Shown here: one piece after another, positions 13,885 through 26,153 of the stretch | Layout: each line of letters opens with the position of its first letter | Position numbering within the stretch: the first letter of the stretch is position 1 | From: Epiperipatus broadwayi | Lineage: Eukaryota; Onychophora; Udeonychophora; Euonychophora; Peripatidae | Length of the DNA stretch: 64,000 nucleotides | Direction: 5' to 3' | Assembly: GCA_028023455.1 (NCBI GenBank) | Contig: JAQFVV010000064.1 | Coordinates: 1,583,825-1,647,824, forward strand | The notes under the pieces: generated by a model | Database searches by the model: none | Told to the model about the DNA's origin: nothing | What the model saw: the letters and a program-made list of their open reading frames with translations, nothing else | Program-made: the position numbers and the translations under genes

Positions 13885-14174
<290 letters not shown>

Positions 14175-14339
14175 TACATTCTGTCAGACAAAACTAAATT
14201 CTTGTTCATATCCAAGAGGTTGTAATGTTGCTAAATCACACATTTGACATGCAAAAGTAGAGGATACCAAGCTATTTCTGACTGTGAACGCAAGCTTCAA
14301 TTTGATATTTTATTTAAATCTCTTCAACTATAAATCATT

Positions 14340-17010
14340 TTGAAGGGAAGATAGATGGCACAAATTGAAAAAAATACCATCTAATATTAAATGGGGCATT
14401 GTTGGGCTTATAATTAAAAGAAAAGGTAAAGGGATAATTGATTTGACAAGCGAGCATGTACTTTATTACAGCAAAACCACAAATATTGAACGAACAAATG
14501 GATTGAGATTCATGATAATAAAAAGTAAAATAAAAATATTGTGGAGACTGATGGTTTATAAAACGCGGTGACAATTATATATTCAATTTAATGGAAAATA
14601 TCGAGTGAAATTAACTTAGGTTTATGCCTTAATAAGTTCCTATTGTAAAGAAGTAGAGGATTTTTATACAAATGAAAAAAATGTTTTTGATGAGGCTAAA
14701 CAATATTTTGCAATTGTCATGGGTGATGTTAATGCTAAATTCGGAAATGATTGAAAGATAAACATTCTGTGAGTAATTTTGATCGTGGTGACAGAAACAA
14801 TAGAGGACACACTTGTGAAGTTCACAGCAAAAATAATCTCAATATATTATTTCCTTTTTTTAAAACGAAAAACGATACAGCAAAGTGGATTATATTTTGA
14901 TTAACAAGAAAATATATATTTTAAAACTGTGATGTTTTTAATACATTATGCATCTGAAATAATGATTGATTTGTGAGATGTAATACACTCTTAATGCAAA
15001 ACAAGAGAGACGAAAACAATTAAGAAAGTAGTATTTAATATTCCTGAGCTTCAGAAATTCTCTAATGAATTTGTTAGAAAATCGTTTTAAAATATTAACA
15101 GATAGTTCAAATTTGAGTGAAATCAATAATAAGATTACGAATTGCAACAAAGATAGCTGGTACAAGAAAGTAGCGATTTACCAATATTTTTTTTCTTTCA
15201 GTAAAGACAATGTATGGGGAAATAAATACAATTAAATATCTAGTTTGTAAAATGGTTATTTAATTGTCAATTAGCAAAGAAAGCTATAGAAGATAATAAA
15301 TATCTCAAAAGTATAAAACGACATCTCTTGGTATTGGAGAAAAACTCTTTTCTGCAAAAGAAGAAAAACATAATTACTAAAAATTGAGATAAAATCATGA
15401 AATATGTGAAAGTTTTCTGCAAAGATTTATATGACAATAAAGAACAAGAAATCAAAGTATCCCTTACAGTTATTATATCTTGAGAATTTTCCAGCATTTT
15501 AAATATAGAAATCTATGAAGAAGGGAAAGGTTCCAGTAATAATAATTGATATCTTAAAAGACAGTAAGTGAAAAATTAAAAAAATTTTTTTAGCAAAGTT
15601 ATATATTAAATGTCTAAGTGATAAAAATGTACCAGATGATTGGAAAAATGAAGTAATAATATTAATATTTTAAAAAATATAATAAAAAAGGTACATCAAA
15701 TTAAACCATTAAGCATTACATGATCACCATCTCTTATATTAGCACATAATTGTTTATAAACAAGGCAAAACTCTCCATAAAGTTGGCACAGGGTGGCATT
15801 ACTGTACGGAGAGTTTTGCCTTGTATATCAAATTACTGATCTATCAGTTTTATGTCAGTGCTATACAAAATCTTTACTAATATAATTACAACTCATCTAC
15901 AGCAAATTTTGTAGTTTAACCAATCTAAAGAATAATTTACAGTAGATTACATCTAAATATTAAGAGAAGTTATAGAAAGAACTAATAAATTATCATTATT
16001 CTTTGAATTTGTAGATTATGGAGAGGCATTTAATTCTATAAGCATTTCTACCATGCTTAAAGCAATGGAACATCAAGATGTAGATCTGGGATATTATTTT
16101 ATTCTAAAGAATATTTATCAAAATGCACCAGCAATGACTAGATTTCTTTTGATACTAAGGAGAATCACATAGAGAAAAATGTACATAAACATGATTCTCT
16201 CTGTCTCCAAAACTTTTTATGGCAGTTATGGAAAAAGTATTTTGTGGATTGATACGAAAAGATAAAAAAAAAAAAAAGGAAATGCAGATTATATATGTTA
16301 TCTAGATTTTTCAGATAATTAGCTGTTTTTGAAAATAATGCTTATAAAGTGCATAAGACTAAAAATAAGTGCTAGGAAGATTACAGTTATGTTCACTGGA
16401 TTTTCTCAGAAAAAGAAAAAAAAATGATAATCGCGAATTAGAAAAGATGAATAATTACAAATACTTTGGTTAGAATTTTAATACAGATGAAAACATAAGG
16501 GATGAAATTAATCATAGAATTAAACTTGGGTGGAGTGTTGTTAGTAGAAATAACGTAATATTAGACAAATATGCTTGTTTATTTGAAAAGATTTTTAATA
16601 GATGTATTTTTATCTACTTTTGCTTACAATTTGTATACTTAAAAAAAGCAATTCAGAGATTGCCAACCACTCTAAATATCAAAAGATCATATGTTGGAAC
16701 TGAGAAGAGATCCCCAAAACACAATACAAAGATGAGAGTGCAAACACTTATCACTGATATCATTAAAGAATTTAAAAAAACGGAAAAGCTAGAGATATAT
16801 TGCTAGAAGAAATGATAATAGAAGGATGGCTGAACATTTAAATTGGATGGCCAAGAGATTGTAAAAGATCTAAGAAAAGACGTGAGATGGATAGAAGAAA
16901 TAAGGAAGTTGATGGTATTTTGTGGAGAAGAAAGGCTAGAGGTCAGAAAAATTGGATTAAACTTAGATAGGCCTTCAGTCTGCAGTAAATCAATAATGAT
17001 TGAAATTGAT
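14340..17010 (+). pseudogene. RTE-1: decayed RTE-type non-LTR retrotransposon (endonuclease + reverse transcriptase)
   Basis: Translated pieces in shifting frames follow the order of RTE-type endonuclease/reverse transcriptase proteins, often mislabelled craniofacial development protein 2-like. In order: an N-terminal endonuclease segment (14350-14570); the endonuclease motif IVMGDVNAKFGND near 14705-14750, then NNRGHT; the RT lead-in VPDDWKNE near 15630; SVLYKIFT near 15855; the RT core DYGEAFNSI near 16015 (usual form DYEKAFDS); a TRISAG-like stretch EINHRIKLGWSVV near 16510; and a tail with VRWIEEIRKL ending about 17000. Frameshifts and stops throughout show it cannot be translated. A family A hairpin insertion (15704-15822) interrupts the RT. 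The intact protein would nick target DNA and reverse-transcribe element RNA. Confidence 0.85.
15691..15835. mobile_element. Hairpin family A, internally deleted copy (A1) with 13-bp target duplication
   Basis: The element (15704-15822) is flanked by GTACATCAAATTA at 15691-15703 and GTATATCAAATTA at 15823-15835. Removing it and one copy of the flank restores the RTE-1 reading (GTSNY, stop, SIS.MSVLYKIF), so the empty site is visible in the sequence. The element keeps the outer AACCATTAAGCATTACATGA end and the AAGGCAAAACTCTCC / GGAGAGTTTTGCCTT inverted repeat. Most of the palindrome is deleted. Confidence 0.85.
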
Positions 17011-17549
17011 AATAACTATTTAGGCTACTGTGTTACAGTTCATGAGGCAGTATATCTCAATTTTTTACCTCTTGGGGGGGGGGGGGGAAGAATATCAAAG
17101 ACACTCCAAGTAAAGAATGTTTTTTCATAAATACATATCATAGATATGCAATAGATTAATCAATCAAATCAGAAGTTGAGGTGTTTCAATTTACGCACTG
17201 AAGGCTATTAGAACCTTAAATATTAATAACTAGCAAAATCATTGCAACCTCAATCCTGGCTCAAATGTTTAATTTAATACTGTTAAATATAAAACAGTAT
17301 TAAATTTTGCATTCACATATTGATATGGAATATAATAATCAAGATTCTGAACAATAAAACAATGAATTTTTTGTTGCCTAGATAGTCAAAATTAGTTTTG
17401 AGGTCCATCCTCATCAAAAAGTTATGAATAGGATAGCCAATAGTAAATTTAACTTTTATATTTTCAATCAAGAATATAATTTTTTTTTAAAAAAAGAAAT
17501 AAATATGAATATTGTTTTTCTGAAGGTTTGTGATGATGGTGTTCTAGCT

Positions 17550-17887
17550 GTATTTTTATATTGGACTATTTCCATCATCTAATATGTGTGTTGAATGTCT
17601 TTAGAAAAGTTTAATTTTTAGTTAAATATTCCAAATGCATTCAACTGTTAGTAATATCACAGCAAACAGGTTAGTATATGCACCAACTGTTAGTAATATC
17701 ACAGCAAACAAATGTTAATAATATCACAGCAAACAGGTTAGTATATGCACTAACTGTTAGTAATATCACAGCAAACAGGTTAGTATATGCACAACGTTTC
17801 GAGAGGAATATTTAACTAAAAATTAAACTTTTCTAAAGACATTCAACACACATATTAGATGATGGAAATAGTCCAATATAAAAATAC
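17550..17887. repeat. Perfect 83-bp inverted repeat enclosing tandem iterons
   Basis: 17550-17632 and 17805-17887 are exact reverse complements over 83 bp. The loop holds four copies of TGTTARTAATATCACAGCAA starting at 17646, 17689, 17713 and 17755 (spacings 43, 24 and 42), three of them followed by GGTTAGTATATGCAC. Next to the right arm is CGTTTCGAGAGG, a style seen at the ends of some Penelope-like elements. No coding potential is seen. The lack of any mismatch suggests recent origin or ongoing correction between the arms. Confidence 0.85.
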
Positions 17888-17961
17888 AAATATGAATATG
17901 TCTAAATATTAACAAACTCTTTTTGTTTTATAAAATATTTTTCAGAAAAGTGTATATGTTT

Positions 17962-18240
17962 AAACCACCAAAACATGACATGATCACATTTTCTTTACTT
18001 ACAAACTGTTATTAGCAGTAGAAACTCTCCATACAGTAGTGTATTCAGTGCAAGCCTAAGTAGACAATGCATGCAACAAGATTTGTGCATAAAATCTTCA
18101 TCTAGTGCCTGCTCATCCAATATTCCCATACTTGGTTTTAGCTTGTGGCTTTCATTGGTGAGGAGCTTTGGACCTGAAAGCACTCCACCAAGATCTAAGA
18201 ATCTAATACAACCTTCCAGCACCCAGCATTTACCTATTTA
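17962..18240. repeat. Hairpin family A, half copy (A2)
   Basis: It carries the outer AACCACC...CATGATCAC end, the AAACTCTCCATACAGTAGTG segment, TTTGTGCATAAAATCTTCATCTAG, and the CAATATTCCCATACTTGG to GAGGAGCTTTGGA segment. It stops near the palindrome centre, so only one arm is present. It is clearly diverged from the copies at 25 and 60 kb. Confidence 0.75.
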
Positions 18241-18410
18241 GCTAACTATAAAGCCAAAAGCTCAAGATGAAAACACATTAATGTTATCAATCCAAGCTCA
18301 TTCACCTTTACAGTCACATCGATCGAAACCTATTCAGTATCTAAACATTTTGGTATTCTTGATTTATCAAAAACTATAGTCACCATGATCCCATAGGCAG
18401 GAAGGGTATA

Positions 18411-18800
18411 AACCACTGAATCATTACATGATCATTTTCTTTACTTACACAAGCTGTTATTAGAAATAGCAAACTCTCCATGCAAAAGTGCTATCTAGTA
18501 AAAGCTTAGTAATCAATGGATGCAGAAAGGTTTGTGCATAAAATCCCCATCCGGTGTTAACTCATCCAATATCTCCAAAAGAAATAGGTAAAATGTAGCT
18601 GCTGGAGGATTGTATTAGATCCTTAGATCTAAGTGCAGTGCTTTCAAATCCAAAGCTCCTCACTGATGAAAGCCACAAGCTAAAAACTAATCTGGGGATA
18701 TTGAATGAATAGGCACTAGATGGGAATTTTATGCATAAACTTTCTTGCATCCATTTATTACTAAGGCTTGCACTGGTTGGCACTACTGTATGGAGAGTTT
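18411..18800. repeat. Hairpin family A copy (A3)
   Basis: Both arms are present. AACCACTGAATCATTACATG opens the element and CTGTATGGAGAGTTT closes it. The centre is shortened: the left arm stops after CATCCAATATCTCC and the right arm begins near GTAGCTGCTGGAGG. Diverged from the other copies; target duplication not seen. Confidence 0.75.
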
Positions 18801-20501
18801 ACTACTGATAATAAATTTATAAATTTTCGACATTACTAGGTGTTTAAACTAAATGGATGAGATAATATAATGAATAATGGAAATAATAGTGGGAATCTCT
18901 TATGGGAGAGGAAATAATAACAATATATATATTTTTTTTACAAATGAATGATTCTTTTTATACTGATAAACTCATTTCCAAATCTCTCTTTTGTTAATAG
19001 CAAGATTAGCACTCAGAAGACATATAAGATTAAAAATAGTCATATTGAACAATTATTAAAATAAAGATCTGTAGGACTCCAATTCATACAGAACACATCC
19101 AGAGTATCATCTTTGTAGTAATATTGTGAGTGCAGGGAAATTTAAAAGCCATGCAAGATGTGTTATAATTTTTGTGAATATTTCAGGTGAATCAGTTAGC
19201 ATGTACAAAGTAAATAATCTTGTTCATTTTTTGCAGCATAATATCTTTATTCTTTCATAAATATTCAGCAAATCTGGAAATATAAATCTCAGCCACAATG
19301 AAAGTTGGCTTAAGAATATAATTTAATTATGATCTAAACCAACTTAATAATCAAGGATACTTTAAAGTTTTGTTTTTGCTTTTATCAGCACATCTCTTAT
19401 CTCAACTATTGCATACTACAACCAATTTGCCAGTGCAAAAAGTCAGACCATGACTGTGCATGTATTTTTGAGCAATTTTGCTTCATGGTCTAAGATTCTG
19501 CATTGAAGGATAGTTGTATGATAGTGGAGCTGAGATAAAGAATACACTTATAAAAACAAAACATTTAAAACATTGGCAAAAGAGATGTGTTTATGTGCAT
19601 TTAATTGCACTTATATCATAAACATAGTATTAAATTAGAGTGTAAATCATAAGATTTTAATAATTTCATATTTAAAGAATAATGGTGTGATGTTTATGTT
19701 TAGTATTATAATTTTTTAAGGCCTATATTTAAAAGTTTTAAAAGAAAACCTTTCATTTAAAAAAACAATGCAACACTTTAATATCAAATCAAGCAGGCAT
19801 GTATGGAAATCCCATGGCATAATATCATTGTATGTCTTTGTTATATTTTATCTGTCTGACAGGACTGAATAAAATATGGAGAAAAACTTTCTATGCTCAG
19901 AAGGTTTAAGGATTGCTTTTTAAAGAATTGGCCCACAGACAATTTAACTAACCATCCAAAATTTCACCTTCAGTAAAGTTATTTGTTTGAGTGTATTGTT
20001 TATATAATAAAGTATTTTATGTATTCATTTATTTATATATTTTAGTTCTGAAGAAGACTGATAGTCAGTTGAAATTGTCAAATTAATTAAGTTAAATAAA
20101 ACAAGCATTTTCCTATGTGACATTATTTATATTATCATAGGAAATATGTATTGTTGATAGATTAGCTAATTAATAGTGATTAATTGTTTAGAGAATATTC
20201 ATTGATGAAATTATATACATTTTATAAACATTCTTCCAAAAATCATAGAAAATGTAATACTGTTTAGCTGTATTTAGAGGAACTTGAAAAATGGCCAATG
20301 TTTTGGGAATAAGATGAAGTGGAATGTAATTCAAAAAATTTTTAGTTGTTTGGCAAAATGATACTTGTCTTGTTTCTCAAAACATTTATTAAACTAATTA
20401 ATATGGATGATATATTACAAATATGGAGATGAGTTATGGAACTAACATTATTGAGTTTAACAGGGTTAGGTATTTAGTGGTTAAGTTCTTTATTAACTTT
20501 A
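18801..20501. other. AT-rich sequence with no recognised gene
   Basis: Nothing supportable beyond a fragment at 20041-20080 (TTCTGAAGAAGACTGATAGTC.GTTGAAA) that resembles the tail motif of some Penelope-like repeats. Confidence 0.4.
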
Positions 20502-21101
20502 TTAGAGAGTCTGATATAGCTTCCATGTCTCTTGAAAAATGAATGTTGTGGCAAGAGTTTTGTCTCTTTGTTTAATTTTCTCTATGCTTTGAATAAATAA
20601 TGAGTTTTCATCTGGCTTGGGATGTTGGTATTGTGCCTTGCACCTTACAATCCAAATGGCATAGGCGATGAAAATTGACAGCCTGATTGTAGGAATATCT
20701 CTTCCACAAATGCATTCTTTTATATTAAGTATTTTGTAGTAGTCTATCTTTGAATTGTTAAATATTATTGTTTTAATATTACCTAGACCCATGCATGTTT
20801 TAATTATGTGGTCAAATGTTTCCTCATCCCTGCCACAGCTGTGGCAAATTGATTGGACTTTGGTGATAGATCTTTTATATCTGAGGAACCAGTTGACCGG
20901 CATGGCATCCAGATTAATTTTAAGTAAGTAATCTAAGTATTTTGGTTCTAGAGCCCAATACTTGAATAGGGTAATCAGCTTGTGATTAGTTATTCCTAAT
21001 ATTGTAGTAGAGATTTGATTATTTTGTTTTAGGATGCGATGGGCATCCCATAGCTTGATCTTGCTTTGATATTTGTTATGGGCATTTGTATTTTGTTGCA
21101 T
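20502..21101 (-). CDS. Non-LTR retrotransposon ORF, C-terminal 199 codons with zf-RVT zinc-binding motif
   Basis: This open minus-strand frame encodes the tail of a LINE reverse-transcriptase protein. At about residues 86-103 it has CHSCGRDEETFDHIIKTC, the C-x2-C-x8-H-x4-C arrangement of the zinc-binding domain after the RT of many LINEs (zf-RVT). The preceding region (FKYWALEPKYLDYLLKIN, then NWFLRYKRS) fits the helical linker before it. No RT core lies upstream: stops follow within about 60 bp beyond 21101, so the copy is 5'-truncated, as is usual for target-primed insertions. It has no internal stop or frameshift, unlike other relics here, which suggests younger age. The first methionine is just the first available and not a real start. 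The clade cannot be assigned. Confidence 0.75.
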   Translation of the reverse strand: MQQNTNAHNKYQSKIKLWDAHRILKQNNQISTTILGITNHKLITLFKYWALEPKYLDYLLKINLDAMPVNWFLRYKRSITKVQSICHSCGRDEETFDHIIKTCMGLGNIKTIIFNNSKIDYYKILNIKECICGRDIPTIRLSIFIAYAIWIVRCKAQYQHPKPDENSLFIQSIEKIKQRDKTLATTFIFQETWKLYQTL

Positions 21102-21202
21102 TGTTGACAGGATTAGATGGTAATTATTTTAAAACACATAGGACTATTTACATCAAAATGAAGAGATCAATCAACAAATGTTAAATAGTAATTCCAAAGC
21201 AA

Positions 21203-21254
21203 TATGTAACTTGCTTATACCGAATGTTTCACACACACACACACATATATACAT

Positions 21255-21285
<31 letters not shown>
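21203..21285. repeat. (CA)n/(TA)n microsatellite
   Basis: CACACACACA, then mixed CA/TA, then a pure TA run directly against the left end of hairpin B1. Confidence 0.9.
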
Positions 21286-21590
21286 AGTAGAGTGATTTGA
21301 ACTCAGGATTTTTCATTTCTATTCATCCTCCACTCCATTTCAGGCAACAAATACATATAACCACACACATACAAAAAAGATACATAATCCCTAATTTAAA
21401 TATGTCATACAGAACCAGCACTCATCAGTTGGACCAGATTGTAATCTTCCACATATATACAATTAGTAATCTGACCCGACTCTGCACAAAATATGTATAC
21501 TGGGTATCATGTATCTTTTTACATGTATGTGGAGGGATGGAGTGGAGGATGAATAGAATGAAAAATTCTGAGTTCAAATCCCTCTATTAG
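21286..21590. repeat. Hairpin family B, short copy (B1)
   Basis: The ends AGTAGAGTGATTTGAACTCA and TGAGTTCAAATCCCTCTATT are complementary. They are followed inward by CATTCTATTCATCC / GGATGAATAGAATG-type arms and CTCCACTCC / GGAGTGGAG. The interior has CAGCACTCATCAGTTGGACC, shared with the copies at 37.2 and 60-61.7 kb. Confidence 0.8.
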
Positions 21591-22918
21591 CAAATGTTAA
21601 ATTGGTTGGGAATTCATGGATTAAGTCCAAGCTCCAGAAGTGACCGAGACAGAGCTATGATCCATGGACCTTGAGTTCTAGAGTCTGTTCCTATATTCCT
21701 ACAGGGAACCCTATAAGGCAAAACAATCTAATAGTTTGTTGCTCACAAGTTCACGTTTGAAAAACAGAAATGAGAAAATTGAGTGTCATGCAGAGATTTT
21801 GAGTGCTTGTCAACCAGCCACTCTACTATTACTCTAAATCGTCAGAGCTAAAGCAGACATTTGACATATAATAGACTTCACAAATATAACTCAAATTTTG
21901 TATAATTTGAGCAAATATATACGAGTTACTTAAATCCTTATTCATCATGAACTTTACAAAATCTGATAATAGCTCAATTTGATTCGTTTACCTTCTATGT
22001 ATTTTATAACTTAGAATCGATAGGGACAAAGTTAATCAAGCAAAAAACTGTCAGGAGCAGAAAATGCCATGAGGAAAAACAAATTTTTCACTCATAAAAA
22101 TGTAGTAATAATCTTAAAATTATTATAATTACCAAAAGCCAATATTTAACAAAATATATGTGCAACATTGAAACATTTTGAAAGTTTGATTTGGGCTCTG
22201 TGGTTTAATACAGTAATAAAGCAATAACTTTGAGAGTTAAATATTCTTAAGTTGATAATCTGATACATATTTGAACGTTACATATCCCCCCCCCCTCACT
22301 CACTTATATTGCATCATTTTATTGCATCTTATTTAACCAGTAGAGAGGAAGTAGACCCTTGCAAATGAATATGAATCTGCTGGCCAAACACAAATACATC
22401 CACACATAATAAACTGTTAGTCCATTTCATATTTATTTGAAATGTTGCTACTACTATATTTTAACTTAATCCTTTTTTCTCCGTCTACTATTTTTTTAAC
22501 TTTTTCAGCAGCAAACTTCTCTTTCTAAAAAAACTTCGCATCTTATCTAATGGTAATTCTGCATTGTATTCTTCCAATAAAAACAATCACTCGTACATTT
22601 CTTTAAAATCTTTTTGTGATAATCTTTATAGCGCAAACGGGTCTGCATCTTCCCAATGATAAAAAGCAGTCTTACACTTATATAATGACGTCTTTATGAT
22701 ATTCTTTATAACGTAAACGGGATTTAGATCTGTGACGAAAATCATGCTTAAGTTCATTATAAAATATATTTTTACAAAATCTTGAAATATTCATTTGCTT
22801 TATGTGTCGAATTCCAAAAAAGATGCGGTTCCATAATACTGAAATCTATAATATAACATTCAACAAGTTGAACTTATCCTTTAGTAAGTGATTGGTAACT
22901 TGTTTTTTCTTTTAAAAA
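21591..22918. other. No recognised feature
   Basis: AT-rich DNA with a short C run at 22288-22296. Nothing supportable as a gene. Confidence 0.4.
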
Positions 22919-23609
22919 TGTTGTGTTTGGTCTGGATTACAGACCCAATTTACAGAAAAATAATACAAATACCCGAGTTACAATTAATATAATCTTTATT
23001 ATATCTACAAATATATATAATACAAGAGAATATGTACAATACTGAATATTATAGATTAATGTAAACTCTGGGTTCTGTGTCTGGTGGTTCTACCACTTCC
23101 AGCTACACCAGATAGCTTGCCTCACGGGTAGGAAGTATGACTCTTCCGGCTGTACAAGACAGCTTGCTTCGAATCAACAGTAGTCTTGGCAGCATCCGGT
23201 CCCTCTGTGGAATTGCCTAGCTGCGTGCTGTTACCTTCCAAAAATCTGATCTGCGTTAGCTTCCCGGTCAACGCATTTGACATGTGAAAAAAAAATAGCG
23301 TATTGCTATCATGGGATTACTTACTGCTGTTCAGGTCAGCAGAGCTTCCCTGGGAGAACGCATACTGTTTTTGTAGGTTAGACAGATGTTCTCCCCTTTG
23401 TTCTAACAAAAGGCTGGCTATTTATAGCCAGATCTCTGATCGTACTGAAAACATTCGGATTCAGCTGAGCATCACCGTTTATTGGCCTAATCATTGGCTA
23501 TGTGTTTAGCTGTACATCAACCTATTGGCAGCATCAAACAATGCTTAATCCGATCTGATAAAGAAGAAATCTGGAATAGTCCACTTCTGAGGGAAGGGGG
23601 ACTATAACA
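22919..23609 (-). mobile_element. Solo LTR of an LTR retrotransposon, 5-bp target duplication
   Basis: The 691-bp element starts TGTTGTG and ends TATAACA, giving the TG...CA ends of an LTR, and is flanked by AAAAA on both sides (22914-22918, 23610-23614). Signals place transcription on the minus strand: GGCTATAAATAGCC (23416-23429) as TATA box, and AATAAA (about 22995-23000) as polyadenylation signal, 70-80 bp before the 3' boundary. No coding sequence adjoins it, so it is a solo LTR left by recombination between two LTRs. It is visibly richer in G and C than its surroundings. Clade not assignable without internal sequence; Ty3/gypsy is likely. Confidence 0.88.
23416..23429 (-). promoter_or_regulatory. 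TATA box of the solo LTR
   Basis: The symmetric motif GGCTATAAATAGCC lies about 180 bp inside the U3 end of the LTR. It is the best core-promoter match in that repeat. Confidence 0.6.
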
Positions 23610-25072
23610 AAAAACAGTTAAATAGTATTCAAATATTATTGAAGAATTACATATTTTATACAGTCTCTAGTTTTGAAATAAATTAGTAGTCCTCTGACAT
23701 TCGTTAAGGTTTTAGAGCAATAAAACAAACCCTAGATAAATAATTTAAAATTTTTCTGCAGTATAAAATGATTAGGGAAAGGGGGTACAGTATTATCCAG
23801 GTTTGAATATATTGTTTTTATATTCTTAAGTGATTTACTTTACTAGAATATAAGTGGTTTTAGCTCATGAACTTAATATCAGACATAAAATTAAATAATA
23901 TATATAAAAAATAGAGAATATGATTTTTTCCCCAAAAAATATGTTACTGAAATAATAAAAACCATCTAACAATACAAGTTTATATTTTAATTTATTGTAT
24001 ATTGGACTAGAAAATATAATAAAATGATCACAGTCAACGCTTAAATACATTGATTTCAAAAACTTTAAGATTATAAGTAAGTGTATTGGTTAAGTAAAAA
24101 AATATCTCATGCTTTACCTTTTTGCCTAAACAGGACATGGCCATAGCTTTGTGCAGAAGAAAAATGTACACGAAGTAAAATAAGAACATCTTCATAATCT
24201 ATATAAAAAAACAACAACAACAAAAATAAAACATTAAAACTACAATACACAAATGAATATTGATTTGTAATAATAACATATTTGTTGATATACATCAAAC
24301 TAACTGGCAGGTCTTGTAGGATACAAGTTAATGCACTTATTTTCTATGCCTATAACCTTTGCATGATTATTAATCAACCTTTGAGCTTTTTTTAGATGGT
24401 TAGAGGTTGAGTTAGCCAATTGAACTAGTTTTTTAATTATTGGACAAAATGACAGAATTAAATAATAAATTGTAGCCATAAAATCTCTTATTAGCTAGCC
24501 ATTAAAACAAATATTGTCTTTTCTTTCACTATTTGAGAAGCCTTTAATCTAGTGTACAGGCTGTGAAAGACTTCTAAGTCTATCTTTTACATATCTTCTA
24601 GGATGAATTAATGGACTATTTGTATTTCTATAAGCAAATCATTTGTGTGGATCCAAATATAAGAATGATGTGAGAAATAAAAATGTTTGCTGGAGAAATA
24701 TGTGGAGAGATTTTTTATCCTAACATGAATTACGAATGGTTGAAAATAATGGTGATTATGTATGGCTATTAAAGTCATCATAGTGTAGAGATAGTGCATC
24801 TTTGCACACAATATAGGTTTAAATCTATACTGATTAAGACTTCTTTTTTAAACTTTCAGCAAGCTTATTTTTTTTAGATATCTAGATTAATTTTAATGCC
24901 ATGGCATTGTAGTTATGTCATTGTTTAATCTGTCATATTTTAATACTTGCATATAATATATGTCCTGTTTCACTGATCATATTTTTAAATAAGATGTCCA
25001 TGACCTAACAAAGCTATCATGTCTCAAAATGCATGTCAGGAATTTTACTTTCTATTAGGCAGGATTGGTGTT
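23610..25072. other. No recognised gene
   Basis: AT-rich sequence. The only structured item is a decayed tRNA-like head at 24775-24835, listed separately. Confidence 0.4.
24775..24835 (+). mobile_element. Decayed tRNA-like SINE head
   Basis: TAGTGTAGAGATAGTGC (A-box-like) and, about 30 bp on, AGGTTTAAATC (B-box-like) are spaced as in a tRNA-derived SINE promoter. The body is not recognised. Not a functional tRNA: the stems do not close. Confidence 0.35.
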
Positions 25073-25630
25073 AAACCACTAAACATCACGTGATTACTAT
25101 CTCTTATACTAGCACATAATTGTTATTAAACAAGGCAAAACTCTCTCCATACAGTAGTGCCACCCTGTGCCAACCAGAGTAATCAATGGATGCCAGAAGG
25201 CTTGTGCATAAAATCCCTATCTAGTGCCTACTCATCCAATATCTCCAGACTAGTTTCTAGCTTGTGGCCTTCATCAGTGAGGAGCCTTGAATCTGAGAGC
25301 ACTGCACCTAAATCTTAGGATCTAATGCAACTCTCCAGCAGCCACCTTTTAACTCTACTTAACTACAAAACTATGCTCAATAGATTATATAGTTCTCATA
25401 GTTTTGCAGTTAAGTAGAGTTAAAAAGTGGCTGCTGGAGGGTTGCATTAGATTCTAAAATCTAGGTGCAGTGCTCTCAGATCCAAGGCTCCTCACTGATG
25501 AAGGCCACAAACCAGAAATTGGATGAGTAGGCACTAGATAGGGATTTTATGCACAAGCCTTCTGGCATCCATTGATTACTCTGGTTGGCACAGGATGGCA
25601 CTACTGTATGGAGAGAGTTTTGCCTTGTTT
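25073..25630. repeat. Hairpin family A, near-complete copy (A4)
   Basis: An asymmetric outer end (AACCACTAAACATCACGTGA... to about 25122) leads into a palindrome with arms of about 250 bp. Left arm landmarks are AAACAAGGCAAAACTCTC, ATCAATGGATGCCAGAAGG, TAAAATCCCTATCTAGTGCC and CATCAGTGAGGAGCCTTG; the right arm carries each as complement, ending GAGAGTTTTGCCTTGTTT. The centre (about 25370-25400) is a short AT loop. No open frame is conserved between copies, so the predicted peptides are incidental. Confidence 0.9.
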
Positions 25631-25859
25631 AATTTTAATTTCCTTAATTTTATGCAGTTCTTATAGATTTTTCTTTCACAGCATTTTTCTAATATAGACA
25701 TTGAATATGAAGTAACAAACTTGTGTGTATTATAATCTTCTGAAACAGAATCCATCATTGGTTAGGAATAAATACTAACATATGATCTTTGTGAAAGGAA
25801 ATTAACCACAGAGTAGTATTAGATCAGAATTTGTGCATTAAAGATCCTATGTTTAATTA

Positions 25860-26153
25860 TTGGATGTTTCTATGATCAGAATGACAGGTGAAGATGTAGC
25901 CATATCATATGCAGTGAAGTTGAAAAAACTTCTCTCACAAGTACATGAATTAGTCCAAGTGGCAGCATGTATTGCATATTTATTAATTAAAGATGCTAAA
26001 TTTAAAACCCAAACTATAAAATTCATGACTTTAATTGAAATTGGAGATTTAAGACTGAAAGAATTATTTCTTCATTCTCAGTTAAATAATATATTAAGCA
26101 ATATTTTACCTAAAACACTTAATAGCAGAGGTATATTGAATGAGATTATATGA
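25860..26153 (+). CDS. Unrecognised 97-codon open frame
   Basis: The frame has a rather protein-like composition (leucine, lysine and valine rich, little codon repetition) and is one of the longer frames outside identified elements, but I recognise no domain. Residues about 20-60 could form amphipathic helices. There is no splice or promoter support. It may be an exon remnant, part of an unidentified element, or chance. Confidence 0.15.
   Translation: MDVSMIRMTGEDVAISYAVKLKKLLSQVHELVQVAACIAYLLIKDAKFKTQTIKFMTLIEIGDLRLKELFLHSQLNNILSNILPKTLNSRGILNEII

Noticed and set aside
17646-17792. CRISPR-like array of repeats and spacers
   Set aside because: Only four irregularly spaced copies with repeated, not unique, spacers, in an animal genome. 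It is a tandem repeat inside an inverted repeat.
20041-20080. Hammerhead ribozyme (CTGAAGA ... GAAA)
   Set aside because: CTGAAGA and GAAA are present, but the intervening stem pairs only with a bulge and there is no flanking stem I or III.
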